Source: Corynebacterium sp. (lineage in GTDB: Bacteria; Actinomycetota; Actinomycetes; Mycobacteriales; Mycobacteriaceae). From it: DNA of 64,000 nt. The stretch lies in contig NZ_JAUNLP010000002.1 of NCBI RefSeq assembly GCF_030532195.1, forward strand, positions 301,580 through 365,579, given 5' to 3'. Below, piece after piece: positions 1 through 10,028 of this stretch (position 1 is the first letter of the stretch; every line of letters starts with the position of its first letter). Both the position numbers and the translations under genes were made by a program. The notes under the pieces are model-generated. The model saw only the letters and a list, made by a program, of their open reading frames with translations, was not told where the DNA came from and searched no databases.

Positions 1-374
1 ACAGCGGCGATTCGAATGGTGCTGGCAGCCCCGACACCCCTGACTCAACTGCGACTACCACCAGCACCTCTGGCGACACCTGTGCCGTCGATACGCTGCC
101 AGAGGAAGCCGATGAGGTCATCGATCGAATCCTGACTGACCAGGATCATCTCTATGCCACGCACGACGGCAAGCACTTCGGTAATTATGAGGGCCGCTTG
201 CCGAGACAAAGCGGTGACTATTACCGCGAATACACTGTGGTCACACCGGGGGATTCCAGCCGCGGTGCCCGCCGCATCGTTGTCGGTGGTGGCACGGAAA
301 ACGATCCCGATGTTTGGTACTACACCGATGACCACTACGAGAGCTTCTGCTCCATTCCCGACGCTGAGGACTAA
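1..374 (+). CDS. Secreted guanyl-specific ribonuclease (RNase Sa/barnase-like), 3' part only
   Basis: The reading frame enters from outside the window and ends at TAA 372-374. The visible part starts with a Ser/Thr/Asp-rich linker (about 25 residues), followed by a compact domain. That domain has the order of the microbial RNase N1/T1 family: DTCAVDTLP near its start, then YYREYTV (catalytic Glu), GARRIV (catalytic Arg) and DDHYESFC (catalytic His). The two Cys probably form the family's disulphide. Such enzymes cut RNA after guanosine and are normally exported; the signal peptide would lie outside the window. The linker suggests tethering to a larger N-terminal part. No barstar-like inhibitor gene is visible downstream. 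The family assignment is fairly secure; the full length is unknown. Confidence 0.85.
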   Translation, partial: SGDSNGAGSPDTPDSTATTTSTSGDTCAVDTLPEEADEVIDRILTDQDHLYATHDGKHFGNYEGRLPRQSGDYYREYTVVTPGDSSRGARRIVVGGGTENDPDVWYYTDDHYESFCSIPDAED

Positions 375-402
375 CCCGCGGCTTTAGTGGTAGTCCTCGC
401 TG

Positions 403-1089
403 CTAGAGCACTCCGAGCAGCACCAGACTGTGCACAATCATGTACGCACCGACCAAGGCGGCAATCCACAGCACTGCAATCTTTGTTCGGTATTCCAGCA
501 TCGGCATGAGTTTGACCGTCCGCTCGAAAGCGCGGTCACCGTAAGCCATGAAGAAAACACCGACCAGGATTGCGGGCAGGATCATCACCAAGCAGTAGAT
601 GGCCAGTACCATCAGATGCATTGCCACTGGAATTGACAGTGTTTCAATGATTCCGACAGCTGCGATGTACGGCAGCATGGAGGCTGCCTCAATAAGTGCG
701 GCGCCAAGCGCCAGGCCAATCATCGCCAGACTGCCAGCAGAACTTTTGGCCGCCTCCTTCGAGCGTTCTGAGACGATTTCCTCGATGGTGCGCTCTTTCG
801 GTGTCGGCGAGAAAATGCCATAGAGCAGCAGCAAAATGCCCATGGCGAGCATGGCCCAGCAAAACCATGGTGAGGATGTAGCGCCACCGATGATGTGGAA
901 GACCTCTCGCATGCCAACGTAGAGCGCCACACCGATACCAAAATATGCCAGCGTGATGGTGGTCAGATAGGTGGCAAACGGCGCAAGCCGCATCTTGCGC
1001 CAGACAATCAACAGGACCATGGGAATCAGTAGTGTTCCAACGCTGATGCCATCAATTAATGCCAGGCCCGTCAGTACTAGGTAATCCAT
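403..1089 (-). CDS. GAP (Sap) family integral membrane protein
   Basis: This 228-residue protein is almost entirely hydrophobic, with about six membrane segments. A basic loop (RKMRLAP) follows the first segment, and a charged cytoplasmic loop (PTPKERTIEEIV) lies in the middle. The pattern matches the actinobacterial GAP/Sap family, LysE-like proteins named for sulfolipid-1 addressing in mycobacteria, where they help export lipids or small solutes. It starts 22 bases after the dgt stop on the same strand, so the two are probably cotranscribed. The substrate cannot be told from sequence. Confidence 0.75.
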   Translation of the reverse strand: MDYLVLTGLALIDGISVGTLLIPMVLLIVWRKMRLAPFATYLTTITLAYFGIGVALYVGMREVFHIIGGATSSPWFCWAMLAMGILLLLYGIFSPTPKERTIEEIVSERSKEAAKSSAGSLAMIGLALGAALIEAASMLPYIAAVGIIETLSIPVAMHLMVLAIYCLVMILPAILVGVFFMAYGDRAFERTVKLMPMLEYRTKIAVLWIAALVGAYMIVHSLVLLGVL

Positions 1090-1111
1090 GTTTAATTACC
1101 CTCGACGCTAC

Positions 1112-2404
1112 TTATCCCCACGATGCCGACACACCGGCAATATGACGGTCAAGCCGCGCCACACGCGACTCCGTCATCGATGCCAGCTGGTCGACAATGA
1201 CACGCAGCCGACCCGCATCGGAATCCGCGCGGTTGTACATCCACTGGAACATCGGATCTAGCGTGCCCGGCGCGCCCACCTGCAGGTATTCGGCCACTCG
1301 GAACAAGCGGTCACGTTCTCGTTCCTGCCGACGGATATGCCGCGGCAGGTCCATGACATAGAGCACGGCAATGGTTTTCAGCATGGTGACCTCTGCCAGG
1401 ATGGAGGCGGGCACGGCGAGGTCTGCGTCGTAACGCCCGAGCGGAAGCGAGGATCCGGAGGCAGCACGTGTGCCCGCGACGGAGGCGGTGACGAAGCGGC
1501 CGACCAGTTCGGATGTCATGCGTTTCAAGGCGACCATGGCGCGCAGGGAACCGTCGTAGGAGGCAGCGGTGGCGACAACGGGCAAGCTGGCCAGGCGGCC
1601 GGCGGCCTCGACAAGTTCTGCGGGATCTCCGCCGAAGGCGGCGGCACCCTTGTCAGCAAGTGCGGCGAGCTCAACGGTATCCCACAGAACACCGAGATCA
1701 ATGCGGCCGGAAACAATGCCATCTTCCACATCGTGGACGGAGTAGGCGACATCATCGGCCCAGTCCATAATCTGCGCCTCCAGGCACTGCTTGCCATGCG
1801 GCACGCCTTGGCGAATCCACTGCAAAATCGCAGCGTCTTCCTGGTAAGCACCGTACTTGTGGCGGCGCTGCCCGTCCGGACCAACAGCTGTCCACGGGTA
1901 CTTACACGCAGCATCCAGAGCCGCACGCGTCAGATTCAGCCCGCAGGGCTCGCCTGTGCCGTCCAGCACCTTCGGCTCTAGCCGGGTGAGAATACGCAGC
2001 GTCTGCGCATTGCCTTCAAAACCACCACAGCCAGCGGCGATCTCATTGAGCGCGCGCTCGCCATTGTGACCATACGGCGGATGGCCAATGTCGTGGGTCA
2101 GCCCTGCGAGCTCCGCCAAATCCTGGTCAGCGCCCAGCTCACCGGCAATTCCGCGCGAAATCTGCGCGACCTCCAATGAGTGCGTCAAACGGGTGCGTGG
2201 CGTATCTCCTTCGCCAGGTCCCACGACCTGCGTCTTATCGGCCAGTCGGCGCAGCGCTGCCGAATGCAGAACGCGCGCCCGATCCCGTGAAAACGCCGCG
2301 CGATGTGATTCCAGAGATTCCACTCCGGGCAGCAGGGATTGTTTCGGAGACTCCTCCACAATCCGGGCGAGTTCATAAGATGAATACGAAAATGTACCAG
2401 CCAC
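1112..2404 (-). CDS. dgt: Deoxyguanosinetriphosphate triphosphohydrolase
   Basis: This HD-domain enzyme hydrolyses dGTP to deoxyguanosine and triphosphate and helps control dNTP pools. The metal-binding motifs are visible: [26 protein letters not shown] and the later [13 protein letters not shown]. The frame stays open beyond the true start to 2515, but that would overlap the divergent TPM gene. The GTG at 2404 gives a product of about 430 residues with a Tyr/Ser-rich N-terminus like other corynebacterial Dgt proteins. The start is therefore chosen by context. The divergent start codon is only 28 bases away. Confidence 0.9.
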   Translation of the reverse strand: MAGTFSYSSYELARIVEESPKQSLLPGVESLESHRAAFSRDRARVLHSAALRRLADKTQVVGPGEGDTPRTRLTHSLEVAQISRGIAGELGADQDLAELAGLTHDIGHPPYGHNGERALNEIAAGCGGFEGNAQTLRILTRLEPKVLDGTGEPCGLNLTRAALDAACKYPWTAVGPDGQRRHKYGAYQEDAAILQWIRQGVPHGKQCLEAQIMDWADDVAYSVHDVEDGIVSGRIDLGVLWDTVELAALADKGAAAFGGDPAELVEAAGRLASLPVVATAASYDGSLRAMVALKRMTSELVGRFVTASVAGTRAASGSSLPLGRYDADLAVPASILAEVTMLKTIAVLYVMDLPRHIRRQERERDRLFRVAEYLQVGAPGTLDPMFQWMYNRADSDAGRLRVIVDQLASMTESRVARLDRHIAGVSASWG

Positions 2405-2432
2405 GTAATTATTGTTACGTATCCTGGAGGAT

Positions 2433-4463
2433 ATGTCTGACAGGAATCGCGTGTTTCGCCCGCTTTGCTTAGCTGCGTCCGGGGTTTTCCTCGGTCTGAG
2501 CATGCCGCTCATCACCGCTGTTACCCCAACACAGCTCCCCGCTGAGGCCCCGTCCTCGCTGCGGGCACTCGCACCGTCGGTCCCCGCCGCACGCGCCGAG
2601 GCACCGACGGATGTCTCCGGCGATGTTGAGGATCTCGCTGGCGTGCTTAACGACGATGAAGTCGCCCGCCTCCAGGAGCAAATTCAGCAGCTTAAACAAG
2701 ACAAGCGGCTCCTGTTCTCAGTGTTTTACATCAAGAGCTTCGACGGCATCCAAGGGCAGCAGTGGGCTCAGCAGGCCTGGCAGAGCATCGGTGCTGCCAA
2801 CAACCGCGGTGTGTTGGTCATCGCTGTCGAAGACCGCAACTTGAGTGCCTTTGTCGGTGAATCCTTCCCCGGCTCCGCAGAGAGCATTAATAGCGCAGCG
2901 CAGGAGCAGTTGCTCGCCGATGACAACTGGGCTGCTGCGGGCGAAGCAGCCATCACCAAGGCCGGTGGCGGCAATGGTTCCGCTGGCGGTTGGGCACTCG
3001 GTGCCGGCGTGGGCGGTGCCGCTGCCATCGGTGGCGCCACCTGGGCTATTAGCCGTCGAAATAAGAAGAAGCGCAGCGAGGAGGAGATTGCTCGCGGCCG
3101 CAATATCAACCCGGCCGACATCACCTCGCTGGATTCGCTGACCACCAGCTCGCTGGATGTCCTCGCACACGATGAGATTGTCAGTACCGATGAATCCATT
3201 CGCAAGGCCGTCACCGAGCTCGACCTCGCCCGCGCGGAATTCGGCGCCGACCGCGTACGCAGCTTCGACAGCGCGCTGAAGCACTCCCGCTCGACTCTTG
3301 AGCGCGCGTTCATGCTCCGCCAAAAGCTTGACGACGGCTCCGTGCAGGACGAAATCGAGCGCCGCAGTATCCTGCTGGAGATTGTCTCCACCTGTGGTGT
3401 TGCCGACGATCAGCTCGATGCCGAAGCCGAGAACTTCCAGAAGCTTCGCCGCGAGCTGATGAATGCGGAAGACACCGTCTCTAAGCTCACGCAGCGCAGC
3501 GTTGACATCCGCTCCCGCATGCCGCAGGCAAGCGAGCTCCTCGATGGTCTGCGCGCGCGTTACGACGACCAGATGTTGGCCTCTATCACCGACAACATCG
3601 ATATGGCCACGGAGCACCTCAACCAGGCTGAGCAGGCGATGGGTGACGCTCGTCGGCTGGCGAAACTTCCCGCTGGCCAGCAGTCGGGTCTTATCGATGC
3701 TCTGTCGACCACTGACTTTGCATTGACACAGGCCAATCAGTTGCTCGAGGCCATTGAGCACGCAGAGACCAATATCCGTGCGGCAACCAATGGTCTGTCC
3801 GCACTTGTCGCCGAGGTCCGCGGTGAGATTGATGAGGCCACTAATCTCATCTCTGCACCGCAGGGTGCCAAGATTGACCGTGAGCGTCTCAATGCAGCGA
3901 TTGAGGCCGGCCGCGAGGCACTCGGTGTTGCGGCAAACAATGGCGACACCGATCCGCTGGGGTCGTGGACGCGGCTCACTGATGCTGATGAGTTGTTGGA
4001 TGAGGCATTGGACTCCGCTCGTGATAAGGCAGCTTCATATGCTCGGGCCGCCGCTACTCTGCAGCACAGCATGCAGGATGCGGAGAACCATATTCGTTCT
4101 GCAGCGGACTTGATCAATACCCGCCGTCGCGTTGTGGGGGCGGAGGCACGTACTCGCCTTGCGGAGGCACAGCGCGCCTACGATACCGCTCGCCAGATGG
4201 GTCCTGATGATCCGCGACGGGCACTGTCCTTTGCTCGCCGTGCGCGCAAGCTGGCGGCGGAGTCTGCGAACTTGGCACGCCGCGATATTCGTCGCTATGA
4301 AGACCAGCGACGTGGCGGCGGCAGCAATGGTGCCATGATTGCCGGCATGGTGCTCGGCAGCATGCTCAGCAACAACAGTGGTTTCGGCGGCAGCATCGGT
4401 GGCGGTGGCTTCGGTGGCGGCTCCGGTGGACCGAGTGGTTCCGGCAGCACCATGGGCTTCTAA
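2433..4463 (+). CDS. TPM-domain membrane protein with long coiled coil and Gly-rich tail
   Basis: The product has about 676 residues. An N-terminal signal or anchor (residues about 10-30) precedes a TPM_phosphatase-type domain (about 60-175: [18 protein letters not shown], ending [13 protein letters not shown]). A glycine/alanine-rich membrane segment (about 185-205) is followed by a basic stop-transfer RRNKKKR. The cytoplasmic part is a long helical, probably coiled-coil region (about 230-620), and the tail is rich in Gly/Ser. This is the usual design of actinobacterial TPM proteins. The family is linked to photosystem repair in plants and to envelope functions in bacteria, and the exact role is unknown. 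The ATG at 2433 follows GGAGG after only two bases, so the start is not certain. Confidence 0.85.
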   Translation: MSDRNRVFRPLCLAASGVFLGLSMPLITAVTPTQLPAEAPSSLRALAPSVPAARAEAPTDVSGDVEDLAGVLNDDEVARLQEQIQQLKQDKRLLFSVFYIKSFDGIQGQQWAQQAWQSIGAANNRGVLVIAVEDRNLSAFVGESFPGSAESINSAAQEQLLADDNWAAAGEAAITKAGGGNGSAGGWALGAGVGGAAAIGGATWAISRRNKKKRSEEEIARGRNINPADITSLDSLTTSSLDVLAHDEIVSTDESIRKAVTELDLARAEFGADRVRSFDSALKHSRSTLERAFMLRQKLDDGSVQDEIERRSILLEIVSTCGVADDQLDAEAENFQKLRRELMNAEDTVSKLTQRSVDIRSRMPQASELLDGLRARYDDQMLASITDNIDMATEHLNQAEQAMGDARRLAKLPAGQQSGLIDALSTTDFALTQANQLLEAIEHAETNIRAATNGLSALVAEVRGEIDEATNLISAPQGAKIDRERLNAAIEAGREALGVAANNGDTDPLGSWTRLTDADELLDEALDSARDKAASYARAAATLQHSMQDAENHIRSAADLINTRRRVVGAEARTRLAEAQRAYDTARQMGPDDPRRALSFARRARKLAAESANLARRDIRRYEDQRRGGGSNGAMIAGMVLGSMLSNNSGFGGSIGGGGFGGGSGGPSGSGSTMGF

Positions 4464-4504
4464 TGGCCTGCTAAGGGCCCTCACCGCAGGGCTCAAAAAG
4501 CCTT

Positions 4505-4927
4505 TTAAATGTGAATTTGGCGGGGTCCGTCTACCGACCACGTCGCCAATGCAGCGGCAATCAGCCAGTCTTCACAACCAGTGTTGAGGATTCCCTCCCT
4601 GGCGTAGACCCCGAAGATGGAGCGTCCCAGCGAATCTTCCCGAATAATGCGCGCCAGCTCATAGCCCGGTCGATGAACATCAAAGACTGTGCGAATGCCA
4701 CGGCCCTCGTTGACCAGAACATATGAATGCTCCTCATCGGGATCTGTCAGCACCAGGACATTGGTGCTGAAAAACCGGGTTTTGACTTCCCACTGTCGCC
4801 CATTCGGACAACGAAGCCAGAAAGCACTCAAGACCCCATCCTTACGGCTCCAGCCGTCGGACAGGGTCTTTTTTGCGTCGTCATAGACGACTCCATCTGC
4901 AATAGTTGCTACGCGATCCACACCCAA
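4505..4927 (-). CDS. Conserved hypothetical protein, downstream member of the glyS operon
   Basis: This is a 140-residue soluble protein with no family I can name. It has alternating beta-type stretches (SAFWLRCPNGRQWEVKTRFF, TNVLVLTDPDEEHSYVLV) and an Ala/Leu/Trp-rich end. The proposed TTG start at 4927 overlaps the end of the preceding gene by 19 bases; a GTG two codons later is an alternative. The overlap implies translational coupling with the upstream membrane protein and, through it, with glyS. It could be a partner of that protein. Function unknown. Confidence 0.65.
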   Translation of the reverse strand: MGVDRVATIADGVVYDDAKKTLSDGWSRKDGVLSAFWLRCPNGRQWEVKTRFFSTNVLVLTDPDEEHSYVLVNEGRGIRTVFDVHRPGYELARIIREDSLGRSIFGVYAREGILNTGCEDWLIAAALATWSVDGPRQIHI

Positions 4928-5478
4928 ATCATATAGGCAATGAGCAGTAGCAGGCAGACGGTGAGAATCCAGGTGGTCGACACCATGCGTGATTCCAGCA
5001 CGCGACGGGCACTGTAGACCAGGAAGATTTTCTCCTCTTCTGGCAGCGCACGCCCCTCATCGGTGTCGAACTGCACCTCAGCGTGACGGACACCGCGGGA
5101 GGCACCAGTAAACTGGCCCCACTTGTCACCGGTCTTCGCATCTTCGATGACATAGTTCGTCGAGCCTTCGCACACCAGCTTGGCGGCGGGGCGCTCCGGG
5201 CCAAAGGTCACCGAGAGCTGCTTGGCTCGCGAAATCTTGTCACGGTCAGAAGCGACGGTGGTGAAGACGCGACCGTCGGGAAGCGTGGCGGAGATGCGGT
5301 GATCAGCCGAGGCGTCGATGACCCACTCCCCTTCCGGGGTGTTGAGGCGATCGCCCTGTTCATCACGGATGTACGTGCCGATCTCCGTGCTTTCCTTCAG
5401 AATCGGCCATGTCTGCTCAGAGTGCTTCTGGCTGACATCGCCGAGACTGTAGGATTCCCAAAAAACTTCGTCGGCCAT
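4909..5478 (-). CDS. Hypothetical protein with C-terminal membrane anchor, coupled to glyS
   Basis: This 189-residue protein has a soluble beta-rich body (FTTVASDRDK, NYVIEDAKTGDKWGQFTG). A single C-terminal hydrophobic helix (about 165-188, TTWILTVCLLLLIAYMIW) ends almost at the stop, so it looks tail-anchored with the body in the cytoplasm. The body faintly resembles the Tubby/LURP-one fold, but that is only an impression. The ATG shares one base with the glyS stop (TAATG), which indicates translational coupling. No catalytic motif is seen. Confidence 0.7.
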   Translation of the reverse strand: MADEVFWESYSLGDVSQKHSEQTWPILKESTEIGTYIRDEQGDRLNTPEGEWVIDASADHRISATLPDGRVFTTVASDRDKISRAKQLSVTFGPERPAAKLVCEGSTNYVIEDAKTGDKWGQFTGASRGVRHAEVQFDTDEGRALPEEEKIFLVYSARRVLESRMVSTTWILTVCLLLLIAYMIWVWIA

Positions 5479-6863
5479 TAGCAGCCCACCAGGCGAGCTG
5501 CGAGGTAGCCTTCCAGCTCGTCAATCTTGACACGCTCCTGCTCCATGGTGTCGCGGTCGCGAACGGTCACGGCATCGTCTTCCAGCGTGTCGAAGTCAAC
5601 GGTTACGCAGTACGGAGTACCAATCTCGTCCTGGCGACGGTAACGACGGCCGATAGCGCCAGAGGTGTCGTAATCGATGGACCAGTGCTTGCGCAGACGG
5701 TCTGCAACAGCCTCTGCCGTCGGGGTCAGGGTGTCCTTCTTCGACAGCGGCAGCACAGCAACCTTCACTGGCGACAGGCGCGGATCCAGCTTCAGCACGG
5801 TACGAGTATCGGTGCCGCCCTTGGCGTTCGGAACCTCTTCCTCGGTGTATGCGTCGCACAGGAAGGCCATCAGCGCACGGGTCAGACCGAACGACGGCTC
5901 AATGACGTACGGAATGTACTTCTCGCCGGTGACCTGGTCGTGGTAGCGCAGGTCTTCCTTGGAGTGCTCGATGTGGCAGCCGAGGTCGTAGTCGGTGCGG
6001 TTTGCAACACCCATCAGCTCGCCCCACTCGTTTCCGGCGAAGCCGAAGCGGTACTCGAAGTCGATGGTGGCTGCGGAGTAGTGAGCGCGCTCATCTTCCG
6101 GAACGTCGAACTGACGCATGTTCTCCGGGTTAACGCCGAGGTCGATGAACCAGTTCCAGCAGGCGTCGACCCACTCCTGGAACTTCTCCTCTGCCTGCTC
6201 CGGCGGAACGAAGTACTCAATCTCCATCTGCTCGAACTCGCGAGTACGGAAGATGAAGTTACCTGGGGTGATCTCGTTGCGGAATGCCTTACCGGTCTGG
6301 CCGATACCAAATGGCGGCTTCATGCGAGCCGTGGTCATGACGTTCTTGAAGTTGACGAAGATACCCTGGGCGGTCTCCGGGCGCATGTAGTGCAGACCCT
6401 GCTCATTGTCCACCGGGCCGAGGTAGGTCTTCATCAGGCCCGAGAACATCTGTGGCTCAGTCCACTTACCCGGCTGGCCGGTCTCCGGATCCGGAACATC
6501 TGCCAGACCATTGGCCGGCGGGTGGCCATGCTTGGCCTCATAGGCCTCCAGCAGGTGGTCAGCGCGGTAGCGCTTGTGGGTGTGCAGCGACTCCACCAGT
6601 GGGTCGGTGAAGGTGGCAACGTGGCCGGATGCTTCCCAGACCTGGCGCGGCAGAATAATGGAGGAATCGAGGCCGACGACATCCTTGCGACCGGTGACGA
6701 AGGTCTTCCACCACTGGCGCTTGATGTTTTCCTTCAGCTCCACGCCCAGGGGACCGTAATCCCATGCCGAGCGTGTACCGCCGTAGATTTCACCACACGG
6801 GTAAACGAATCCCCTGCGCTTACACAGGTTGGCGACGGTATCGACAACTGACTTAGGTGCCAC
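5478..6863 (-). CDS. glyS: Glycine--tRNA ligase, homodimeric class II type
   Basis: This 461-residue enzyme charges tRNA-Gly with glycine. Class II motifs and family signatures are clear: [18 protein letters not shown] at the start, [45 protein letters not shown] and an anticodon-binding C-terminal domain with [20 protein letters not shown]. The length is normal for the bacterial/eukaryotic-like alpha2 form. It is the first gene of a minus-strand group and is divergent from zur. Two unknown genes are coupled to its 3' end. No T-box leader is seen upstream. Confidence 0.97.
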   Translation of the reverse strand: MAPKSVVDTVANLCKRRGFVYPCGEIYGGTRSAWDYGPLGVELKENIKRQWWKTFVTGRKDVVGLDSSIILPRQVWEASGHVATFTDPLVESLHTHKRYRADHLLEAYEAKHGHPPANGLADVPDPETGQPGKWTEPQMFSGLMKTYLGPVDNEQGLHYMRPETAQGIFVNFKNVMTTARMKPPFGIGQTGKAFRNEITPGNFIFRTREFEQMEIEYFVPPEQAEEKFQEWVDACWNWFIDLGVNPENMRQFDVPEDERAHYSAATIDFEYRFGFAGNEWGELMGVANRTDYDLGCHIEHSKEDLRYHDQVTGEKYIPYVIEPSFGLTRALMAFLCDAYTEEEVPNAKGGTDTRTVLKLDPRLSPVKVAVLPLSKKDTLTPTAEAVADRLRKHWSIDYDTSGAIGRRYRRQDEIGTPYCVTVDFDTLEDDAVTVRDRDTMEQERVKIDELEGYLAARLVGC

Positions 6864-6969
6864 GGTCTAGACCACTCCTTATAAATGGCTTTGCACCGTC
6901 TACTGCGCGCCACGCCAATAGCTCCACACTCAGTAAACGATGGATGAAAAGCAAAAATGTACCGACTGG

Positions 6970-6998
6970 ATGGCCGGTTAAAAAAGTTCCCCTATACT
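6970..6998 (+). promoter_or_regulatory. Candidate zur promoter
   Basis: TATACT at 6993-6998 is a good -10 hexamer; the -35 region around 6970-6975 is poor. If used, transcription would start near 7005, downstream of the first in-frame ATG at 6957. This favours ATG 7041 as the zur start. Inference from sequence only. Confidence 0.35.
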
Positions 6999-7040
6999 CT
7001 AGCGCATCTTGTCCAACCGATACCGGGTAGTGTCGGTGTC

Positions 7041-7547
7041 ATGGTTGGCGGACACACACATGACGACAATTCTGGTACAGGCTCCAATTCTGAAGCTAGT
7101 GCAACTCGTAGTAGTGCAAACTCCAAAACTCGGCCGACTGCCACGCGCATCGGTCAGCGCAACACTCGTCAACGACGTGCCGTTGTGGAAATCATGAGCG
7201 AGAATCCACATTTTCGCACTGCCGCCGATATCCACCGAATGCTCACTGAGCGCGGTGAAAAAGTTGGATTGACCACGGTCTACCGGACACTACAGTCACT
7301 GGCGGAACTCGATGTCGTGGACATGCTGCACAATTCCTCCGGTGAGGCCTACTATCGCCTGTGCGGCGATCATCACCATCATCACTTGGTATGCACAAAT
7401 TGTGGTGAAACGGTCGAGGTCACCGGTGGGCCGGTTGAGCAGTGGGCTCGCGATCTCGCGCAGGAGCACGGCTTCAGTATGACTGGTCACTCCGCAGAGG
7501 TCTTTGGTCTCTGCGGCAACTGCCAGCACAAAGCGGACGCGAAATAA
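7041..7547 (+). CDS. zur: Zinc uptake regulator of the Fur family
   Basis: This Fur-family winged-helix repressor senses Zn2+ and represses zinc uptake genes. The DNA-binding part is GQRNTRQRRAVVEIM...TTVYRTLQSLAELDVVD. The metal-binding part has DHHHHHLVCTNCGETVEV and a C-terminal LCGNCQH, giving the structural Cys4 site. From ATG 7041 the product has 168 residues, including a Ser/Asn-rich N-terminal extension of about 35 residues; an upstream ATG at 6957 would add 28 more. In C. glutamicum an ArsR-type gene (znr) lies directly upstream. Here glyS is immediately adjacent and that gene is missing. Confidence 0.9.
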   Translation: MVGGHTHDDNSGTGSNSEASATRSSANSKTRPTATRIGQRNTRQRRAVVEIMSENPHFRTAADIHRMLTERGEKVGLTTVYRTLQSLAELDVVDMLHNSSGEAYYRLCGDHHHHHLVCTNCGETVEVTGGPVEQWARDLAQEHGFSMTGHSAEVFGLCGNCQHKADAK

Positions 7548-7564
7548 AAGTCAGCGACTACAAC

Positions 7565-8287
7565 TTACGCCTTGCCGAACCTACGGTCGCGCTGGGCGTA
7601 CTCCACCACTGCGGCACGCATGTCGTCGCGGCCAAAATCAGGGAATAGCTTGTCCTGGTACACCATCTCGGCGTAGGCCGACTGCCACAGCAGGAAATTC
7701 GAGGTTCGCTGCTCACCGGATGGACGCAGGAACAGGTCCACATCCGGCATTGTTGGCTCATCGAGGAACTGCGAGAAGGTCTTTTCAGTCAAGTCATATT
7801 CACTGAGCTCACCCGCTGCCGCGCGGCGCGCAATCTCCTTGGCCGCATCGACAATCTCAGCGCGACCGCCGTAGTTGACACACATATACAGCGTCAGCGC
7901 GTTATTGTCCTTCGTCTGTTCCTCGGCGATTTCGAGCTCCTTAATCACCGAGCGCCACAGGCGCGGACGACGGCCAGCCCACCGCACGCGGACGTTCTTC
8001 GAATCCAACTCATCACGACGACGGCGCAAAACATCGCGGTTAAAGCCCATCAGGAAGCGCACCTCATCTGCCGAGCGACGCCAATTTTCCGTGGAAAACG
8101 CGTACGCCGACAGGTGTTGCACGCCCATCTCCAGGCAGGCATCGACGCACTCCATCAACACGGCCTCGCCGCGCTTATGTCCCTCAGTGCGCTTGAGCCC
8201 GCGCTGCTTGGCCCATCTGCCATTGCCGTCCATGACAAGAGCGATGTGATTGGGCACGAATTGCTGTGGTACAGGAGGATTCAACAC
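7565..8287 (-). CDS. uppS: Isoprenyl transferase (undecaprenyl/decaprenyl diphosphate synthase)
   Basis: This cis-prenyltransferase makes the polyprenyl diphosphate carrier used for peptidoglycan and arabinogalactan assembly. The 240-residue protein has the catalytic signature [15 protein letters not shown], then [23 protein letters not shown] and the C-terminal [23 protein letters not shown] start at 8287 lies directly after AGGAGG, which is too close for comfort; TTG at 8284 or an internal GTG are alternatives. It follows recO on the same strand. Confidence 0.95.
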   Translation of the reverse strand: MLNPPVPQQFVPNHIALVMDGNGRWAKQRGLKRTEGHKRGEAVLMECVDACLEMGVQHLSAYAFSTENWRRSADEVRFLMGFNRDVLRRRRDELDSKNVRVRWAGRRPRLWRSVIKELEIAEEQTKDNNALTLYMCVNYGGRAEIVDAAKEIARRAAAGELSEYDLTEKTFSQFLDEPTMPDVDLFLRPSGEQRTSNFLLWQSAYAEMVYQDKLFPDFGRDDMRAAVVEYAQRDRRFGKA

Positions 8288-8315
8288 GCCTCCTATTGTG
8301 CCCCACCGATACTAT

Positions 8316-9065
8316 CTACTGCCAAAACGCATCGACGTGTTCCAGCGCCGGCACACGCCGCCCCAGGTAGTACTGCAAATACTTCGCCGTCAGAATGCGC
8401 GCCGTGGTCATCCGTCCTTCGAATTCGCTTGACGACGTATCGATGCCCGCCCACTTTTCATGTGCTAACTGCCACATCAAATGGAGAACTTCCGTCGGTG
8501 GCGTATCGGCACCCGGCGGCCTGCAGTTGGTGCACACTGCCCCACCCAGCGCTGGCGAAAACGCGTGATGCGGCCCAGCTTTGCCGCAACCTGCGCATTC
8601 AAACAGACTCGGCTGCCAGCCAGCTTCTGCCATTGCCCGCAGAATGTAAGAGGTCAACAGCAAATCGGGGCGATGCCGGCCAGCGGCGATATCGTCCAAA
8701 GACTGTGTTGTTAGGTCCCACAGTTCAGGAGCCGGTACCTGCTCCTCGCCGACAATGCGTTCAGCCACGTCGAGGACAGCACATCCACAGGTGTAGCGCG
8801 CATAGTCGTCGACAAGCGGCGCTGCCCACGTGCGAACGGTATCCGCGCCCGCGATGGTGGACAGCCCACGGCGTGGGTAGATGTTGACATCGACATCAAC
8901 GAAGGGAGACAGCCGGGAGCCGAAGCGACTCTTGGCGCGGCGGACGCCCTTGGCGACTCCACGGACAATTCCGTGCTCGCGGGTGAATAGGACAATGATG
9001 CGGTCGGCCTCGCCCAGGTCGTAGCGGCGCACGACCAACGCGCGGTCGCGATAGGGCTCGACCAA
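8316..9065 (-). CDS. recO: DNA repair protein RecO
   Basis: RecO promotes RecA loading onto SSB-coated single strands in the RecFOR pathway and anneals complementary strands. The 249-residue protein has the N-terminal OB-fold (RDRALVVRRYDLGEADRIIV, then GVRRAKSRFGSRL) and a Cys4 zinc site (CAGCG...CTNCR). The probable TTG start is only three bases past the era stop, so coupling to era is likely. A copy of the GCTTGACGACG 11-mer lies inside at 8427-8437. Confidence 0.93.
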   Translation of the reverse strand: MVEPYRDRALVVRRYDLGEADRIIVLFTREHGIVRGVAKGVRRAKSRFGSRLSPFVDVDVNIYPRRGLSTIAGADTVRTWAAPLVDDYARYTCGCAVLDVAERIVGEEQVPAPELWDLTTQSLDDIAAGRHRPDLLLTSYILRAMAEAGWQPSLFECAGCGKAGPHHAFSPALGGAVCTNCRPPGADTPPTEVLHLMWQLAHEKWAGIDTSSSEFEGRMTTARILTAKYLQYYLGRRVPALEHVDAFWQ

Positions 9066-9068
9066 TTC

Positions 9069-10028
9069 TTAGAACCCCAGACGTCCCAGCTGCTTCGGGT
9101 CCGACTGCCAGTCCTTGAGCACCTTAATGCGCAGATCCAGGTAGACATTCTGACCCAACAGGGCAATCAATTCCTTGCGAGCCTTGTGAATGGTCGTGCC
9201 CATTCGCCTGCCGTCACGCCCCATGAGGATCGCCTTCTGGCCTGGACGCTCCACGTAGATGACCGCGTGGACATCGAGCACGCCCTCGCGCTCCCTGCTG
9301 GGAATTACCTCATCGACCTGCACTGCCACCGAGTGCGGCAGTTCATCGCGCAGGCCGCCGAGTGCGGCTTCACGAATGAGCTCTGCAATACGCGTATCGC
9401 GGTCCTCATCAGTGATGTGATCGGTTGGATACAACCGTGGCCCCTCCGGCAGCTGGGAGGCCATGACATCAATCAGCGTGTTGATGTTCTCACCGGACTT
9501 CGACGACAGCGGAACCAGCTCAGCGTCAGGGCCGAGTAGCTCCTGCAACTCAATCAGGCGCTCGATGATGGTGTCACGGGAGACCTTGTCCACCTTGGAG
9601 ACAATGCCCATGATGTTCTTGCAGCTCTTGGCGACGCTTTCGTAAATCCACCGGTCACCGGGGCCGATCTTCTCATCGGCCGGAACGACAAGTGCCACCA
9701 AATCAACGTCGGAGTAGGTCTCCTGCACCATGTCATTGAGACGCTCACCGAGCAGCGTGCGGGGCTTGTGCAGACCAGGGGTGTCCACTACCACAATCTG
9801 GCAGTGATCACGGTGGACGACACCGCGCACTGGATGACGCGTGGTCTCCGGCTGGTTAGCAGTGATGGCGATTTTCTCCCCGACCAGAGCGTTGGTCAGC
9901 GTGGACTTACCAGTATTCGGACGTCCCACAATGGAGACGAAGCCAGAGCGAAAGCCCTCTGGCGCGCTGTAATCGTCGGCCTCGCCGCCCATTCCGGCGC
10001 CTGCCAGCATGTCATCAAGATTGCCCAT
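9069..10028 (-). CDS. era: GTPase Era, 30S ribosome maturation factor
   Basis: Era binds 16S rRNA near its 3' end and helps assemble the small subunit. The G motifs are present: GRPNTGKSTL (G1), TTRHP (G2), VVDTPGLHK (G3), SKVDK (G4) and SSKSG (G5), followed by a C-terminal KH domain ending KDLRIKV-type/GRLGF. I start it at ATG 10028 (about 319 residues) because the open extension to 10115 lies within the upstream CBS gene. The two genes overlap by 14 bases. Confidence 0.95.
   Translation of the reverse strand: MGNLDDMLAGAGMGGEADDYSAPEGFRSGFVSIVGRPNTGKSTLTNALVGEKIAITANQPETTRHPVRGVVHRDHCQIVVVDTPGLHKPRTLLGERLNDMVQETYSDVDLVALVVPADEKIGPGDRWIYESVAKSCKNIMGIVSKVDKVSRDTIIERLIELQELLGPDAELVPLSSKSGENINTLIDVMASQLPEGPRLYPTDHITDEDRDTRIAELIREAALGGLRDELPHSVAVQVDEVIPSREREGVLDVHAVIYVERPGQKAILMGRDGRRMGTTIHKARKELIALLGQNVYLDLRIKVLKDWQSDPKQLGRLGF

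Noticed and set aside
2718..3761. A 347-residue minus-strand open frame
   Set aside because: It is the shadow of the TPM-domain gene in high-GC coding sequence.
6864..6956. Possible T-box leader for glyS
   Set aside because: The upstream gap is too short and lacks the T-box core.
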